Assembly (NCBI GenBank): GCA_905250125.1
Contig: CAJNOL010000154.1
Span: 79,958 to 143,957 of the forward strand
Reading direction: 5' to 3'
Source: Rotaria sordida
Taxonomy: Eukaryota > Rotifera > Eurotatoria > Philodinida > Philodinidae
DNA: 64,000 nt
Position 1 is the stretch's first letter. Every line of letters starts with the position of its first letter. The position numbers and the translations under genes are program-made. The notes below the pieces were generated by a model that ran no database searches, had not been told where the DNA came from, and saw only the letters and a list, made by a program, of their open reading frames with translations. This document shows, piece after piece, positions 36,440 to 50,300 of this stretch.

Positions 36440-38600
36440 TGTCTAGAAAAGATATGAAGCAGTTTTAGATTCGAGAAAGATTTTTTCATACATTCGAATC
36501 AGTTCTGTTGCTTTCATTATTGTTGCCATATTTATACTCATTGTTAAAGTCGTTACGATCCACGGAATATATGATTTCTTCATCCTCGGCGGTCTCATTG
36601 TTAAATTGTGAGTACTGTAGATTATCATGAATAGCGTGTTATAATTTAACAGTCGATAACGAATGAATTGTACAATCGATTTCGCCTCCTGAAACGTTCG
36701 TGGAGGAGTCAATCTCTCTGGATTCCGAAGTGCAAGTACAATACTAGCCACAAATGGGATTTTCGTTCGTTTTGGCGAATTGAAATGCAGATATATAATG
36801 TTCTTTTTGGAGTGACGAGGCTTAACTGGCTTTTGCGTTAAATTGTTTTGTGTAGCACATATTTCGACAAAAATTGTCAGTTCAACTTCGCTGAAAAGTG
36901 ATGATGTTTAACGTTTATTAGTATAACATTTAGCCATCCAAATTTGATAAGTACCTGAATAGAAAGTATTAGTGCTTAGTAAAACTTAAGAAATGTGTCT
37001 GACCGAAAGAAATATTTCAGACGTTATCTTCTGTCAACGATGGATAGATACAGAATTACATCTCATACTTTTACTAAACTAGTTTATTCTTATCATTGAG
37101 CCGATTCAATCGATCTGCTAGCGCATTCTTTGTGTGAACGCTTGCACAAAGACATGGCTATTACATACGCACCGTCAGTATCACTTGTAGTTCTAGAATC
37201 AAAGACATTTATAGATGAATAGAATATATTTAATCTTACGGCAAAGTAAAGCGTAGCGAAATTTCAAATCGTCTGATTAGAAAACTTCTATTGTTTCATA
37301 TTGTCATCTACTAATCAAGCAAAAGGTATACAGTAAAAAATGAGAAGTATAAATTCTCCTGATAGTTTAGAAAATAAAGATAAATGAATTTCTATTTTCA
37401 GAAAATAATGCATTACCTTATGTTCTTTGTAGATAAATTTTGTGATATCAGTTAGATGCTGACCAGTGTCGATTATGCAACGACTTGTAGTTAAAAAACG
37501 TGATTGACTGATCCTTTTTTGTATCACTACTGTTTTTTGATTGGAAAAATTGGGCACAGAAACTCGAAAACAAAGTAATTTCGTATTAAGAGTTGCGTCT
37601 TCAAAGCCACGATCAATAAATATGATGTCATTATCATTTATCAATGTAAAATATCATGTTCATCATTAAAAAAAACAGTATTTAGTAATAATGACATCAT
37701 CATTTTTACTGTCGGCAAGAAAAGATTCAAAAAACCCTACAAAATATCTATTCTACAAAGAAAACAAATTTCTGCTGAAGATTCATTTCTCTAAAATGAA
37801 CAATGGGTTCTTACGATGATTGTAATGACCATGGGTTTAATAAGATGTCGATGCTTATGTATTGATAAATACGATGTGGTAGCTAATTGTCATCCGATTT
37901 TTGTATATACAAATACGTACCGTCCATTACTTGCACCGTTTGTTGGCTGTCATCTATTTAACAACAAATTAGCAATTTCTATTTGATAGTGTTCAAGAAC
38001 AATCTAGCAGTTAATATGATGAAAACCGAGATGAGCTAGGACGAAATTCTTGATTCGTATATCAACAACTTACCTGATACATCTCGAGACACCACTCATT
38101 TGTCTTGAATATAAAGCATAGTTGGTTGGGCATGATTACTTAATCCGAGATGTACCTGCGAACAAAAAATAGCAATTACCACGACGATTGAACGGACATT
38201 TGAGTTTCGCATTGCCTGATATTTATCTATGACGCTGTGAAATAGGCCTACAATAAATATGTGAAAGTTTAAGATAAGAAAATAGTATATTAATATACAG
38301 ACTTCTTTTTCTGAATAATCAACGCCGTTATAATAGTATTTTTTATTTAATCAATATGAATCATTGAAATTGAAAATTGTTTTGATTTTCAAGAATTAAA
38401 CATAAGTCATTATAAATCCCTTATTAACGATTATCGTCGTAGAGTAACTGATCTATTTGATTAGCATGAATTCAACTCAAGGAATCAAAATTAATATGTT
38501 GTTTGTACTGATGATCTATACGACTCCGAATATTATCAGAAGTGACGGTTCCACGTTTTACAAAAACCAGCATGAGTTGATGCTTGGACAATACTTAAGA
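36440..38600 (-). pseudogene. broken DDE transposase (DDE_Tnp_4 / PIF-IS5-like)
   Basis: Pieces of one transposase lie in order on the minus strand but in different frames and with stops. They are SKHQLMLVFVKRGTVTSDNI (about 38550), then VMDGTYLYIQKSDD with the first catalytic Asp (about 37930), SIHKHRHLIKPMVIT (about 37850), DIIFIDRGFED with the second catalytic Asp (near 37620), and a C-terminal part around 36440-36770 (IVLALRNPERLTPPR). The order and motifs match DDE_Tnp_4-type transposases as I know them (DGTY..., VDRGFRD). It cannot make a functional enzyme. It lies between the inverted arms of the 32870-40150 element and is presumably its original gene. Confidence 0.7.
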
Positions 38601-40150
38601 AGGTCGGTCACGTAGTCCACAAATAATATGATTACTACATTGAACGAATACTGTATATTAAAAAAAACTAAACAAGAAACTTTTTGATTACCTACAAGGC
38701 TTGGCATAACGTTCGACGGGAATGTAAACTGTCGACATATTCGATTTCAGTATAAGCAATAATCATGATTTTGATTTGGTACTGCTGTAGTTAGCATTCG
38801 CTTTCATGCTCTTCTCGAAAACAACAGATTTAGTGGAATATAAGAGTTAATAAGACTGTCATTTACACTTTTATTAACACTAACTTCGATCATGCATCGA
38901 AATGATTGATATATCCTTGAATTTTCTTTAATCCAGTTAAAACATTTCATTCGACAATCGATCTATCTAGAATCATCTTTATGAATGCGTTATAATGATC
39001 ATGCTGATAGTCGTAGTTTTTACAATTCACTAGTCATCAATTTTTTTTGATCTCAAATAAGTTTTGTATCGCAAGTAACATACTTCAAACGTTCCTGTTG
39101 TGGCATCGCTTACACTTTATATATCGAAAATAAATTGTGCTTTATCTTTTCTCTGTGCGTCCAGGGTGCATAAGAAAATCTGTCCAGACATATGACGAAT
39201 AAAACAAAAGCTATATAAACATATACAACTATATTATACATATATATATATGTGGCCGGCCAAGTATCAGTCGTTGAAACATCGATAAATATGACGAATT
39301 TTTTCCGTTCTGTCTAGTAGAATACTAACATACTATACTCTGCGTGAAAAAATTAACACTCAATTCTTTTCTTTCCAGAAGCCAACATTATTTACAATGT
39401 TCAGAATTTGTCTTTGTAAGATAAACTTTGACCTTTTTCTATCATAATTTATCAACTTGATGATATGATAGCTCATTATGAAATTTTTAATATCATTTTA
39501 TAATCTTTCAAATCCTTTTAGAGATTAAGATTAAGATATTCGCTGGGCTATAAAAACTAAGATGTGTCAATGATTTTCAGGATGATTATAACCATAACTA
39601 TATAGCTATTTTATTTAATTCAACTAGTAATATTCACTCAAATAGAAAAGATGTTACAAATATTATGCAAATGTCATATATCTGATATCATTCTAAAGAC
39701 TAAACATATCTGTAATTATAATTAAAAAATCTCAAGTAGTTATATTGCTTTTCTCGATGTATTCTTGAAATACTAGATTAAAGTGTTGCTCATATGAGTG
39801 ATGAGTGATTGATAATTTTTCAAATTATCAATGTTCTGTGTAAATATTGTTGTTAAATCTTGATGAAATTGATATATGTTGATAGTGAGATAGATTTGTT
39901 GAAGTTTGAAGCGATTTGAATTCATATAAGTGGTATATACACACATATACATTATATGTGACCGTGTTTCAAAAAGCAGATATTGTAATAAGGACAGTAA
40001 AATACTATACAAAGGAGATCGAACTTGCTTTTAAAAATATGATATAGACACACCAAAAATACCACTTAAATATTTGCCATGCTAAAATCTATCGGCCCAT
40101 CAAGAAAAAAGTCAGTGATCCGATTTGTGGTGTAATGTGCTCTCGTCTTT

Positions 40151-42325
40151 ACAAAAATTCAAAGAAGAATTTAGAAAACATCTTTTTTGATGTTTGGAAG
40201 AGGATGAGCACATACTGCCAATAATTTACTCTGCAGTTTAATATCCTTGTCTTGCAGAAAAATCTCTTTAAATCGATGTGAGTCTTTTTTTTAGCCTGAA
40301 ACTTGTGTAAAATGAGTGTATTAAAATAGTAGATCCTGATCAATAAATAATATAAATGTTTCTTCATGGTGAAAATATGCTTTAAAATGTTCATAGAAGT
40401 GTATCTTAAAAATTAAAATTACTTTAAATAATTACTTTATTTTTCTCGTATGTAAATAAGTTTTGTGTAATTACCATCAACATCATGATTATAAATTTAT
40501 ATTAAGATTATTCATATGTGACTGATTCTGAATTTGCATGAAATAGTATTCAATACTTCCACTACTAAGACTTTTAATGAAATTCATATCTGTCCGAGAA
40601 TCTCTGATTGCAAAGCTTCGGTTAAAAAACACTTAAAAAAAAACAACCGGCATTGTGAAGTAATCCTTGATTTTTTGGTTAACTAACGTTTGTAACAAAG
40701 CTCTCAAACAATTTTCTCTCTTTCATTACATCGTAAGTACAACCATTTTCGATTTATTTAATTGGGCACTGGTTTTTTCTCTTTCTTTCACATTTTCTTC
40801 AGCAGCATACACATGTGTATGGTTTGCCCATATTGTCACTTTCTTATCCTATCATCTTTCTTCCTCTTGTTTACAGCATAAAGTTACTCAAAAACACGAA
40901 AATATTCGGATATCTCTGTGTGGTTGTTCGCATCTCTTGATTTGCGCAATCGGAAGAAAAGATAAAATGTTCTACTTGTCATCAATGAACATTCTAAACA
41001 GTACTCTATCTTAAAAAACCATTGTCTGAGTGTTTTTTTATGGAAACTATGTCACAAATTTGAAGACTTACTGGGGAGGCTTTTGAAAAACGGTTTTCTT
41101 TATATACTATTCTCTGTGCTTCGCATAGAAGGATGGTCGTTTAGCATTAGCACATTGGTATGGGTTCTCTAGACATGAAGAAAAAAATATCCCGTTTTGC
41201 ACAATTGGAAAGACAAGTTAGTTTTACGATTTTTCTCAAAATTCGAGGTTACAGTCAAGATTTTTGATCGTCGTAGAAAACAGAAAATAAAGTAAGAGCA
41301 ATCTGTCAACAGCAAGAAAAAAAAATGGCATTCTGTTTTTGTTATTCATGTTGAGAAAAACGAAAAAAATTGTGGTTGCTTGAATACTGTTTTGTATTAC
41401 TTTTCGATATTATACGCATATATTTATCGGTTTTTAAATGATATTTCATTATCAATTCTTATTGTTTATATAACATGAAAAAGATGCTAGAAGAAGGACA
41501 TCGTCGTTTTAAAACAAATTGTAAGATCTTTAATTTTTTTTGTATCACTCAAAAGTATCATACAATTAAACAAAACATAGATAATCCAAGAAACATTTGA
41601 AAAAATTTCTTCTAAAAATATATTTCTACCCATCAAAAACTAATCTACATATTTATCACTAGACAATAACATGAGATAATTTTTTTCTTAAACTTGAATA
41701 AGCCACAAATACGAGAAATGATATAATTTAAAATTTCTGTGGAATAACAATTGACGACAGCTATTGATAACTATGTGCTCTATGGGTGTAGAAAAAAAAT
41801 AGGTATAGTATGGACTGATAGACTCAATTTAGGCTCATTTCACACAATTGTAGATGATCTTAGTGATAAAAAGTTCGATGAGAAATGCAAATCAGTGTCG
41901 AATACACTTGGTGAAGCGACATCTGGATTCGGTAGAAACGTCAAAAAAAAGAAATTGCGATAGAATTGTATTGAATCATAGGATATATTCATGTTTCGCA
42001 TATATTTTATTGTTAGGGAAGGCGAATTTCATACAAACGAAGGCGCTACACTGCAGTAACATTTTAATGAGAGTGCACAAAATTTTACTCTTGTAAGATG
42101 TCACTAAAACCAACTTTCTAATTTTAGTTTATCAGAAGAATTTAATATCATAAATAATCTATATCAATGATACACGTTATATGTTGTTAATATCAACTTT
42201 TCAAAAATGAATTTTATCCAAAGTGCATTAGTGAATTTCTAGTTCGACATTAATTGGATGATTCACACATATATTGATCATCGACTATAACGACAAAGAT
42301 TTGATCATTAATTTTTGTTTAAAAT
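40151..42325. other. intergenic, nothing firmly recognised
   Basis: Open frames at 40667-41014 (115 codons, hydrophobic) and 41751-41963 have no family resemblance and no convincing splice context, so they are not called. No RNA gene or inverted repeat was noticed. Confidence 0.45.
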
Positions 42326-44054
42326 ATGGATAATAATCATATATTATCTAGTTTTGATCAATATCATGCTGATATTCTATCAATGATTGATTCTTATATT
42401 ACATCTACTGATAATATCTCCACAAGTATTTCAACATCTCCAGAAAATCAAAAATATCCATGTCGTCGTTTATTATCAAATTCATTATCATCATCATCAT
42501 CATCATCATTACCATTAATTACATTTGATCGTGATCCAGCACTATCAGAACATTTAACTGATGAAATTCGTTGGTTATTAATACAATATGGACCACATCA
42601 ACCACGTAATGATAAAGATCTATTTTTACCAAGTGCCAAACCAACAAATAATGGAAGAGGAACAATATGTTTTCGTGAAAAATGGTTTGATGATGTACGA
42701 TTTTCAGATTGGCTTGAATATTCATTATCCACTTGTCGAGCATATTGTTTTTATTGTCGTTTATTTTCTTATTCAAATCGAAATCGAGCTTTTTCACGTG
42801 ATGGTTTGTTAAAATATAATCTTTTATAATTGAATTCTATTTTTTATTTTTATTTTTTTTGATTATTAATTAGGTATTAAAAATTGGCGTAAATGTTTAG
42901 GTTCACGTGGTCAAAAAAAACGACGTTCAATAGGAACATTATTAAAATCTACTAATGATATTATTGTATGTCAACGACGTGGTCTTTTCGAATCACATGC
43001 TATGTCAGAATCTCATAAACAAGCTTATAAAAAATATCTTGTATTTATTGATCAAATGCATCTTGAAAGACAAATAAATAATGATAGAAAACAAGATGGT
43101 AAGATATTAAATTCAAGTACTTGTTTATTAAAATAATTCGAATCAAAATTGATTTCAAAAGAAAATAAAGCTTTGACAAATGAGAATGATTTAGCGTTTT
43201 ACGAATTTGAGAATCTATAGATTGCAACATTAAAGAGAAGTTAGTTAATTGTCGAAGACTATGAGACATGATATTGTGGATTGAAGTTTATAATCTAATT
43301 AAACACTGATTTGATTGCGTTATTATATCATATACTGTTTTATTTTGTTTTTGAATACTTGTAATGTTGAAAAAAGAAATTACTATTTAACACTAGAAGC
43401 TTGTAGAATGGTAAAATGACAAACAAAAACTTTTTGAGTGCATATTTCTAATTTATATTTTTTTTCATATGGGAAAGAACATGTGAATTATAGCTTCTGT
43501 ATTTGTGAACCGATCGAGGGTAGATTGGTGCTTATAATCAAGGTTTATTGTCGTATGCATGCATTCAAAATATCAGTTCAATATAATAAAGAATAGTAGT
43601 ACTCACCGGTCGTTATCGGTGTGTCTTATTAATTTTTATTTTACTCTTAGTATCTCTCAGAGAATGTATAATGAAACTTTGTTGAAAATTGACTAGGTCA
43701 AATACCACTATTTACAAGTAGAACAGTTCGAAAACTAATCAGTTCAGTATTGATATAGATTTTAGATCGACTGGTTTACTGGCGTTCGACCGATACCGGT
43801 CGTGAAAAATTTCGGTTCATTCCATCTCTGCTATATCTATCATAAATATGTGTATTGTACAAGATCTAATTTTTAAGATTGATTAAAACAAAAATAAAAA
43901 TTGTAGTAATAATTACTTGAAAATCTAAAATTTAAAACCTATGTGTGTTAAGAATGTATATGGAAAACATATTTCAATTTCAATTATGTTCTATTTGTTT
44001 TTCTTAGATGATACAAATCTTGTTCAAAATATCAAACAAAATATTCGTATGTGA
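42326..44054 (+). CDS. stand-alone TTF-type (hAT-like) zinc-finger protein
   Basis: Three exons (42326-42803, 42874-43098, 44008-44054) encode 249 residues, in phase, ending KQNIRM. A Ser-rich N-terminal part is followed by a TTF-type zinc finger: EKWFDDVRFSDWLEYS, then CRAYCFYCRLF (cysteine ligands), IKNWRKC, and FESHAMSESHKQAY (His ligands). In other animals this finger usually heads hAT transposases or ZMYM/ZNF862-like proteins. Here no transposase domain follows, and the frame closes with a proper stop. It could be a domesticated DNA-binding protein or the surviving 5' part of a transposon gene; the clean exon structure favours the former. The intron 43099-44007 has nothing recognised. 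It ends 334 bases before NOL6. Confidence 0.75.
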
Positions 44055-44388
44055 CAAATGACTTTTTTTTAGTTCTGCATTTATGTTGTAAATATTTTTC
44101 TAAGTTTTTTTTTCTGTATTCTCTAAGAAAAGAAAGAAAAAAACGACTAATCCATGTAGTTTCTTTGTCAATTATTGTATATTATTTTTTTTCCCTATTA
44201 TTGTTGTATTGTAAAAACATAAAATGTATTAAAAATAGTGATCATGTAATATTGTCGGTTTTTTTTTTAAATTTTGTTTATCAATGTAGTATATAATAAT
44301 AATGTAAGAAAGAATGATAGTATTATATATGATTAAAAATTAAATTTCTAATCTAAAAATTATTTTTAAACTAAAATAAAAATTTTAG

Positions 44389-47300
44389 ATGGAAATATTT
44401 AAACGTAAAGCAAATGGTATTTCGTCAACAAATGGATATGAACAGAAGAAAACGAAAAAGAAAAAAACAATAAACAATAAAGAACAAGATTTAGAAATAA
44501 CATATTTCGAATCAGAAATAACTTATCATTCTACTGTTACAAAAATGAAAGTAGGTATTTATTTATTAAGAAAATTAAGTTAACTTATATTTGAAATATT
44601 TAGTTATTATTAATAATTTTATCTCTTAGACATATGTAGAATTCGTTCTAACTTCTTGGATTGAAATCATGGAATAGATGATTTCATTTCTTAAAGATAG
44701 AAATAATGGGTTGTAGTCTATAAAAAATTTTGATACTGAATTCTGAACAGACAACAACTGAATTCGAACTTTATTTTGGTATTTGAAACGAACGGTTTGA
44801 GTTCAATAAGTCAATTCGGATAGTGTCCAATATATTAGTAATTGCTCGAGTATTTCTTTACATATATGAATGGCCACGGGTGCATTTTAAAGTTCAATTA
44901 AGTTTTGGAGTTCTAAGACTTCAGTCAAGACTGAACCCAAACGTTCAGATTCAATGCATGTTTAATTCTGAATAATAATTAATTCAAGCTTTCAATTGAT
45001 ATCTAACATGGATGTTTATCTTTTTAAAAATCATCTTAATTGTAACCGTTGAAAAAGTTAAGATTTATGCAATTTTTGTATCAATCATTATCGTTTAGTT
45101 AGATGTACAACAACTCAGAGCTCAATGATTCGGAAAAGCTGAATTAAACTACCGATTATCAATGGTCAGGATACGAAAGAAGCCTTGCTCTACACATCTC
45201 TATTATTGACCAGTTATTTTTGAATGAGCAGCTTTGATGAACAACTCCTTTGAAATTTGTGAGATCGATTATTGAATACCTAATTTATCCTATCTGATTG
45301 ATTTTTGAGAATTCCATTTTAGATCGTGTAAGTTGAAATGAGTCTGCCAGAAATATATTAGAAAAGATAAAAATCAGGTTTTCAAAAATATCAACTCAAT
45401 TAGTCGATATGAAGTTTGTATTAAATTTTGTTTTCTATTTAAGGTAAATGCATTATTAAATGAAGTAACATTAAAAGAAAGCCAACGTAGTGAAATTGAT
45501 CAATTTATTGAAGAAATTTCAAATGAACTTAAATCAATTCCTCAAGGAAAAATTCGACATGTAAGTCATATATATATATATATATATATATATTCTTTTC
45601 TTCCTTTCTGTAACCAATCCTTTATACTTTTTAGCTATCAAAAATGTCTGAATGGCTTGAAAAATTCGATATAAAAATTCCATTATCATTTTCGAAAATG
45701 AAAAAAAAATTTCAATTTATTCCACCAACTATTATTCAAATAATTGGTTCATATACTTATGATGGTATAATAGTTAAATCATCAAATAAAATATCAACAA
45801 TTATTGATTTACTTATTGAAATTCCACGTATTTGTATTCATAAAAAAGATTATCTTAACAATGAATATATCGAAAAACGTGCTATTTATCTTTGTTATAT
45901 GGCAAAAAAACTTAAATATTCATTAGAATTTACACATTTAAATGATACAACACTTAATCAAGCTGTTTTACTCGTTAAGCCAAACGGTAATTAAAGAAAA
46001 AATCAAAAAGAACAAAGATTTTTAAAAAGCTCTTAGCACAATCGCTGCAAGACTAAAGCGTGAAACACGATGCACCTGCTGCTGCGTATCACAGGAAGAT
46101 TATCTTATTCTATCTATTTTGGGACATATTTCTTCAGCCTCCTTTTATTTAATCCTTCGGAAATATAATAAGAAAGTAGTTCAATGTTATTGATATATAG
46201 CCTGTCAGAATCTGTGACACGGGAAGAAGTCCCACGCTATTTTACTTTCAAAATGTCCTGATCCTGGACATCTCGCGGAACGGAACAAACGAGATTTTTC
46301 GGAACTGTGTCACATTGAGCTCGTCTGGTCGAACCAGTGTTGCTATTCTAAAAGTACAATCATTGTCAAGATGCTCTGAGAAATGTGTACGGCGTGCTAG
46401 TTGTTGAGTCTCAATAAGCAAAAACAAAGTATTTCCTATCGCCGGAGTAACCATCAAGACGTAAGAAAATATTTTACTCAGAATATTATGAATACGAATC
46501 TCGTCCAGGTTCAAAATTATTGGATCTGACAAGCTTTAATATCTGTGGGAAACGTTCAAATTTTTATTCCTATACTTCAGCACTCGTTTTAGATCGTATT
46601 TCACAAAATTAATATAATCTTTTAATCATTTTTTTTTTCAGAAAAATCATCATTTGCAATACGAATTTTACTTGCACCAGAACAAGATTATTTTAATGAA
46701 AAACGTTTATTACCAACATCAAGTAATCTTCGATGGAAATGGTTTAATGATACTAATGAAGATGAAATAGAAACATATTATTCAACACCAAATTATAATT
46801 CATCTATTCTATTTGATTGTCGTTATCGATCAACATCAGATTATTTAAATGAATTATTTTTATCATCAAATGAATTATGTAATGGATTGAAATTATTTAA
46901 AATTTGGTTAGAACAACGACAATTATCACATGTAAAAGAAGAAAAAAAAAACAAACAAATAATGTTTAATTTCTAATAAGAAAAAAATAATAAATATATT
47001 CTTTTATTTAGGGATTTGGTTCATTTGAAGGTGCTATGTCAGCATTTTTATTAGCTTATTTATTACATACAAAGAAAATAAATAAACAAATGAATAGTTA
47101 TCAAGTATTTCGTATTGTTTTAGTTGCATTAAGTAAGATTAGTTTTCTTTTTTCAATTTTTAAAAAATTGAAAATTTTATTTTGTTTTTCTATATTAAAG
47201 CGGAAAATGATTTTTTATCATCTCAATGTTGTTCATTAACAAATGAAAAAATCATTGAAAATTTATTTATTCAAGATGATTGTGTTCTTATTGATCAATC

Positions 47301-50300
47301 TGGTTTACTCAATGTATTTCATACATTAACACGAGCTAATTATAAAAGAGTAAGTTTAAAAGATTTTTCATTTATTTGAAAATAATTCATGAAAATAAAA
47401 ACATTAATACGTTCGTTTGGGTAGAAAATGATTCAATTTGAAAATGTGCGATAATTGTCCGAAATTATTACACTTTCGTATTCATCAGCTGAATTCATTT
47501 AAATATAAACTATATGAAGACTCTAATGAGCTATGGATATCTTGAAAAGAATTCGAACACATTTTCGACTTGAAACGTTGCACAGAGATTGGTCTAGGTA
47601 TGCACCAGTTCCAGTCATGACTGGTGAACTGGGTACCAGTCATGACTGGGTACCCAGTCATGACTGGTACCCAGTCCGACTGATACCCAGTCATGACTGG
47701 TACCCAGTCCGACTGGTACCCAGTCATGACTGGGTACCCAGTCACGACTGGTAGCAGTCATGACTGGGTCATCAATCATTTAATCTTTAATTTATAACAT
47801 GCATAATATCTCCCTCTTTCTTATAATATTATAATAAACTCATCATAACCTATTAGAGCACTAATACGAGTTATATCATAGAATTAATAATCAATTATTT
47901 CCATGATATGAGTCGTATTAGCTCTTTAATAGGTTAAGATGAGTTTATGATAATCTGATAAGAAAGAGGGAGGTATTATTCATGTTATAAATTAAAGATA
48001 AAATGATTGATGGCCCAGTCATGACTGCTACCAGTCGTGACTGGGTACCCAGTCATGACTGGGTACCAATCAGACTGGGTACCAGTCATGACTGGGTACC
48101 AGTCCGACTGGGTACCAGTCATGACTGGGTACCCAGTCGGACTGGTACCCAGTCCGACTGGACTGGTGCATACCTAGATTGGTCTTAACAAGAGTAGTTT
48201 ATTGTGAGAAAGTATCAAGTCAAAATTCGAAAATGAGTTCGAATCCTTTTCAGAATACCCATAGCTCAGCAGGATATACATGATACTCATAGTCAAGACT
48301 GAAAAGCGATCAATCAGTTGAGAGACTTCCTTTATCAATCGTGATCTTTCGCATTCATGATATAAAATTTTCTTATGAGTGATTTTCTTCACGAACTCGT
48401 TATATAGAGCGAAGATTTCAACAGAAATAATAAATGTTTGCATCTAACTTTGTTCTATATACATTTAAAGCATTCTTTACTTGATCAAACACGAATAGGA
48501 ACACATATTCGGATTCTAATATAAGATTTTTTTTTTAAATTTCGTTTAGGATTGTCGATATTTTTTAAGGGTGAGACGGGCTTAAAATTCGGATAGAAAG
48601 TGTTTTCATCCTCAGAGTGCTAGAAGTGACGATCGAGAAGCAAAAAAACGAAGTCCACCGTGATCCAGTTCCTCTTACAACAGGCAATCTGCCACCAGAC
48701 TATCCCTTGTCCAATCCTATTCATCTCTTAATAACATTGTCTTTCTAGTTAAAACATGAAGCACGTATATCATTAAATTCTTTTAATGATCCAGTTATTG
48801 ATCATTTTCAAACATTATTTATTACTTCTATGGAACCAATTTATAGTATGGATGCTATTATTCAGTAAATATATATCATTCTTAAAAATTTTTTTTCATC
48901 AAAAAAAATCTATTTTGATTTTTTTGTCTTATAGAATTTCTTCTGTTGATCAATATGAAAAACTTCTTGATGAAAAATCAAATAAAAATCAATTACTAAT
49001 GGATAATCTTAATAATAAGCATTATTTATTATGTCGAGACATTCTCAATCTACTTGAAAATGCTCTTAAAGAACGCATCAATTTACTTTGTCCTCTACCT
49101 TCATTTCGTCAAATAATAAAATCAGTAAGTTTCTTATCTTTATTCTCTTTCGTTTTAAATGCGTACGCATACACATACACACATATGTGTAGTAAACTGA
49201 TATATATATATATATTTTACTAATGGAAAACGATATATTAGTAAAATTTCATGAAATATCAAATATATATCAAAAACAATTTCATTCATCTACAATTCAT
49301 AAACATAATCAAGAATATATTGAATATCTTAATGAAAAATTACAACAATGGAAAATAAAAACAATTGAACAAATTGATAATATACTAAAACAAAAAATAG
49401 ATGAAATTAAACAATTTTATAATGAATATTATAAAGAAATAAATAAACAATATTCAACTATAAATGAACAAATTGAAAAAAAAAATTTTTCATTTGATAT
49501 TAATGATCAAATTGAATATTTATATATTTATTCACAATTAAATTCTATTGAAAAACGTATACGTTTAAATACAAATTTATTTAAAATAAATCAATTTAAT
49601 GAAATAATTAAATTAGAATATGCACATTATCGAGAATTAACAATTGAAACAACAATTTTACCATTAAAACAAATGTTTAAAGATAAATCTCAATTTATTC
49701 AAAATAGACAATTATCATTAAAAAGACAATCAATTGAAAATACTATTCATCAAAATAAATCAAATAAAGAATGGATATTAAAACCAATAGGAACATCTTC
49801 AATAGAATTTCCTTTCTCTTTAAAAGATCAACATATCAAATCAAAAACTTTAAAACATGAATCTACAATTCCAATTCTAATTGAAAAAAATCGTGAACTA
49901 TATAATTCACGAGAAAAAATAACTGAATATACAATTGAATCATTACTTTTGTCTCAAATTAAACAACAACAATTACAATCATCAAATGATGATAAACAAA
50001 CATTATTTCATTCTTATAAAATTCTTATATCTGATGAAAATAATTATCAAAATTCATTAAAACAAAATAATCAATTCGATACAAATTCTAAATTATTATT
50101 ATTTAATTTAAAAAATTTTAATCAAATTAATTATTCAATATTAATGTTTACTCAATGTGAAACAAAATATAATTGTATAGCTAGTTCAACAAAACGAAAT
50201 GAATTCATTCTATATAATTCTAAATTAAATATTCTTATTACTTTACAATATGAAGAAAATAGAAATAATTGTCATCGTTTATATTTACAATGGCCGTCAA

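Larger units (their letters stand above)
32870..40150. mobile_element. decayed DDE transposon with long inverted ends, carrying nested insertions
   Basis: Three blocks occur in inverted, collinear order on the two sides: 32870-33104 with about 39935-40150 (for example tagtattttactgtctttattacaatat), 34350-34455 with about 39810-39935 (cttcaaacttc, atctatctcactatcaacat, catcaagatttaacaa), and 36170-36365 with 39395-39590 (acacatcttagtttttatag, ggtcaaagtttatctta). Between the arms lies a broken transposase on the minus strand. The left arm is interrupted by the foldbacks at 33105 and 34477 and by the MITE at 35588, so the parent element was about 5 kb. Outer limits are approximate and the target duplication is not certain. 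Confidence 0.7.

Noticed and set aside
40667-41014. 115-codon hydrophobic open frame
   Set aside because: No family resemblance, no conserved start context and no splice partners; AT-rich chance frame is more likely.
46248-46532. 94-codon minus-strand frame inside a NOL6 intron
   Set aside because: Lies wholly within the dispersed repeat copy 3 and has no recognisable domain or splice sites.
47580-48190. Regularly spaced short repeats suggesting a CRISPR-like array or coding tandem repeats
   Set aside because: Units are palindromic and contiguous with no unique spacers, arranged as mirrored arrays within a TA-rich eukaryotic intron; the repeat-driven open frames on both strands reflect the minisatellite, not a protein.
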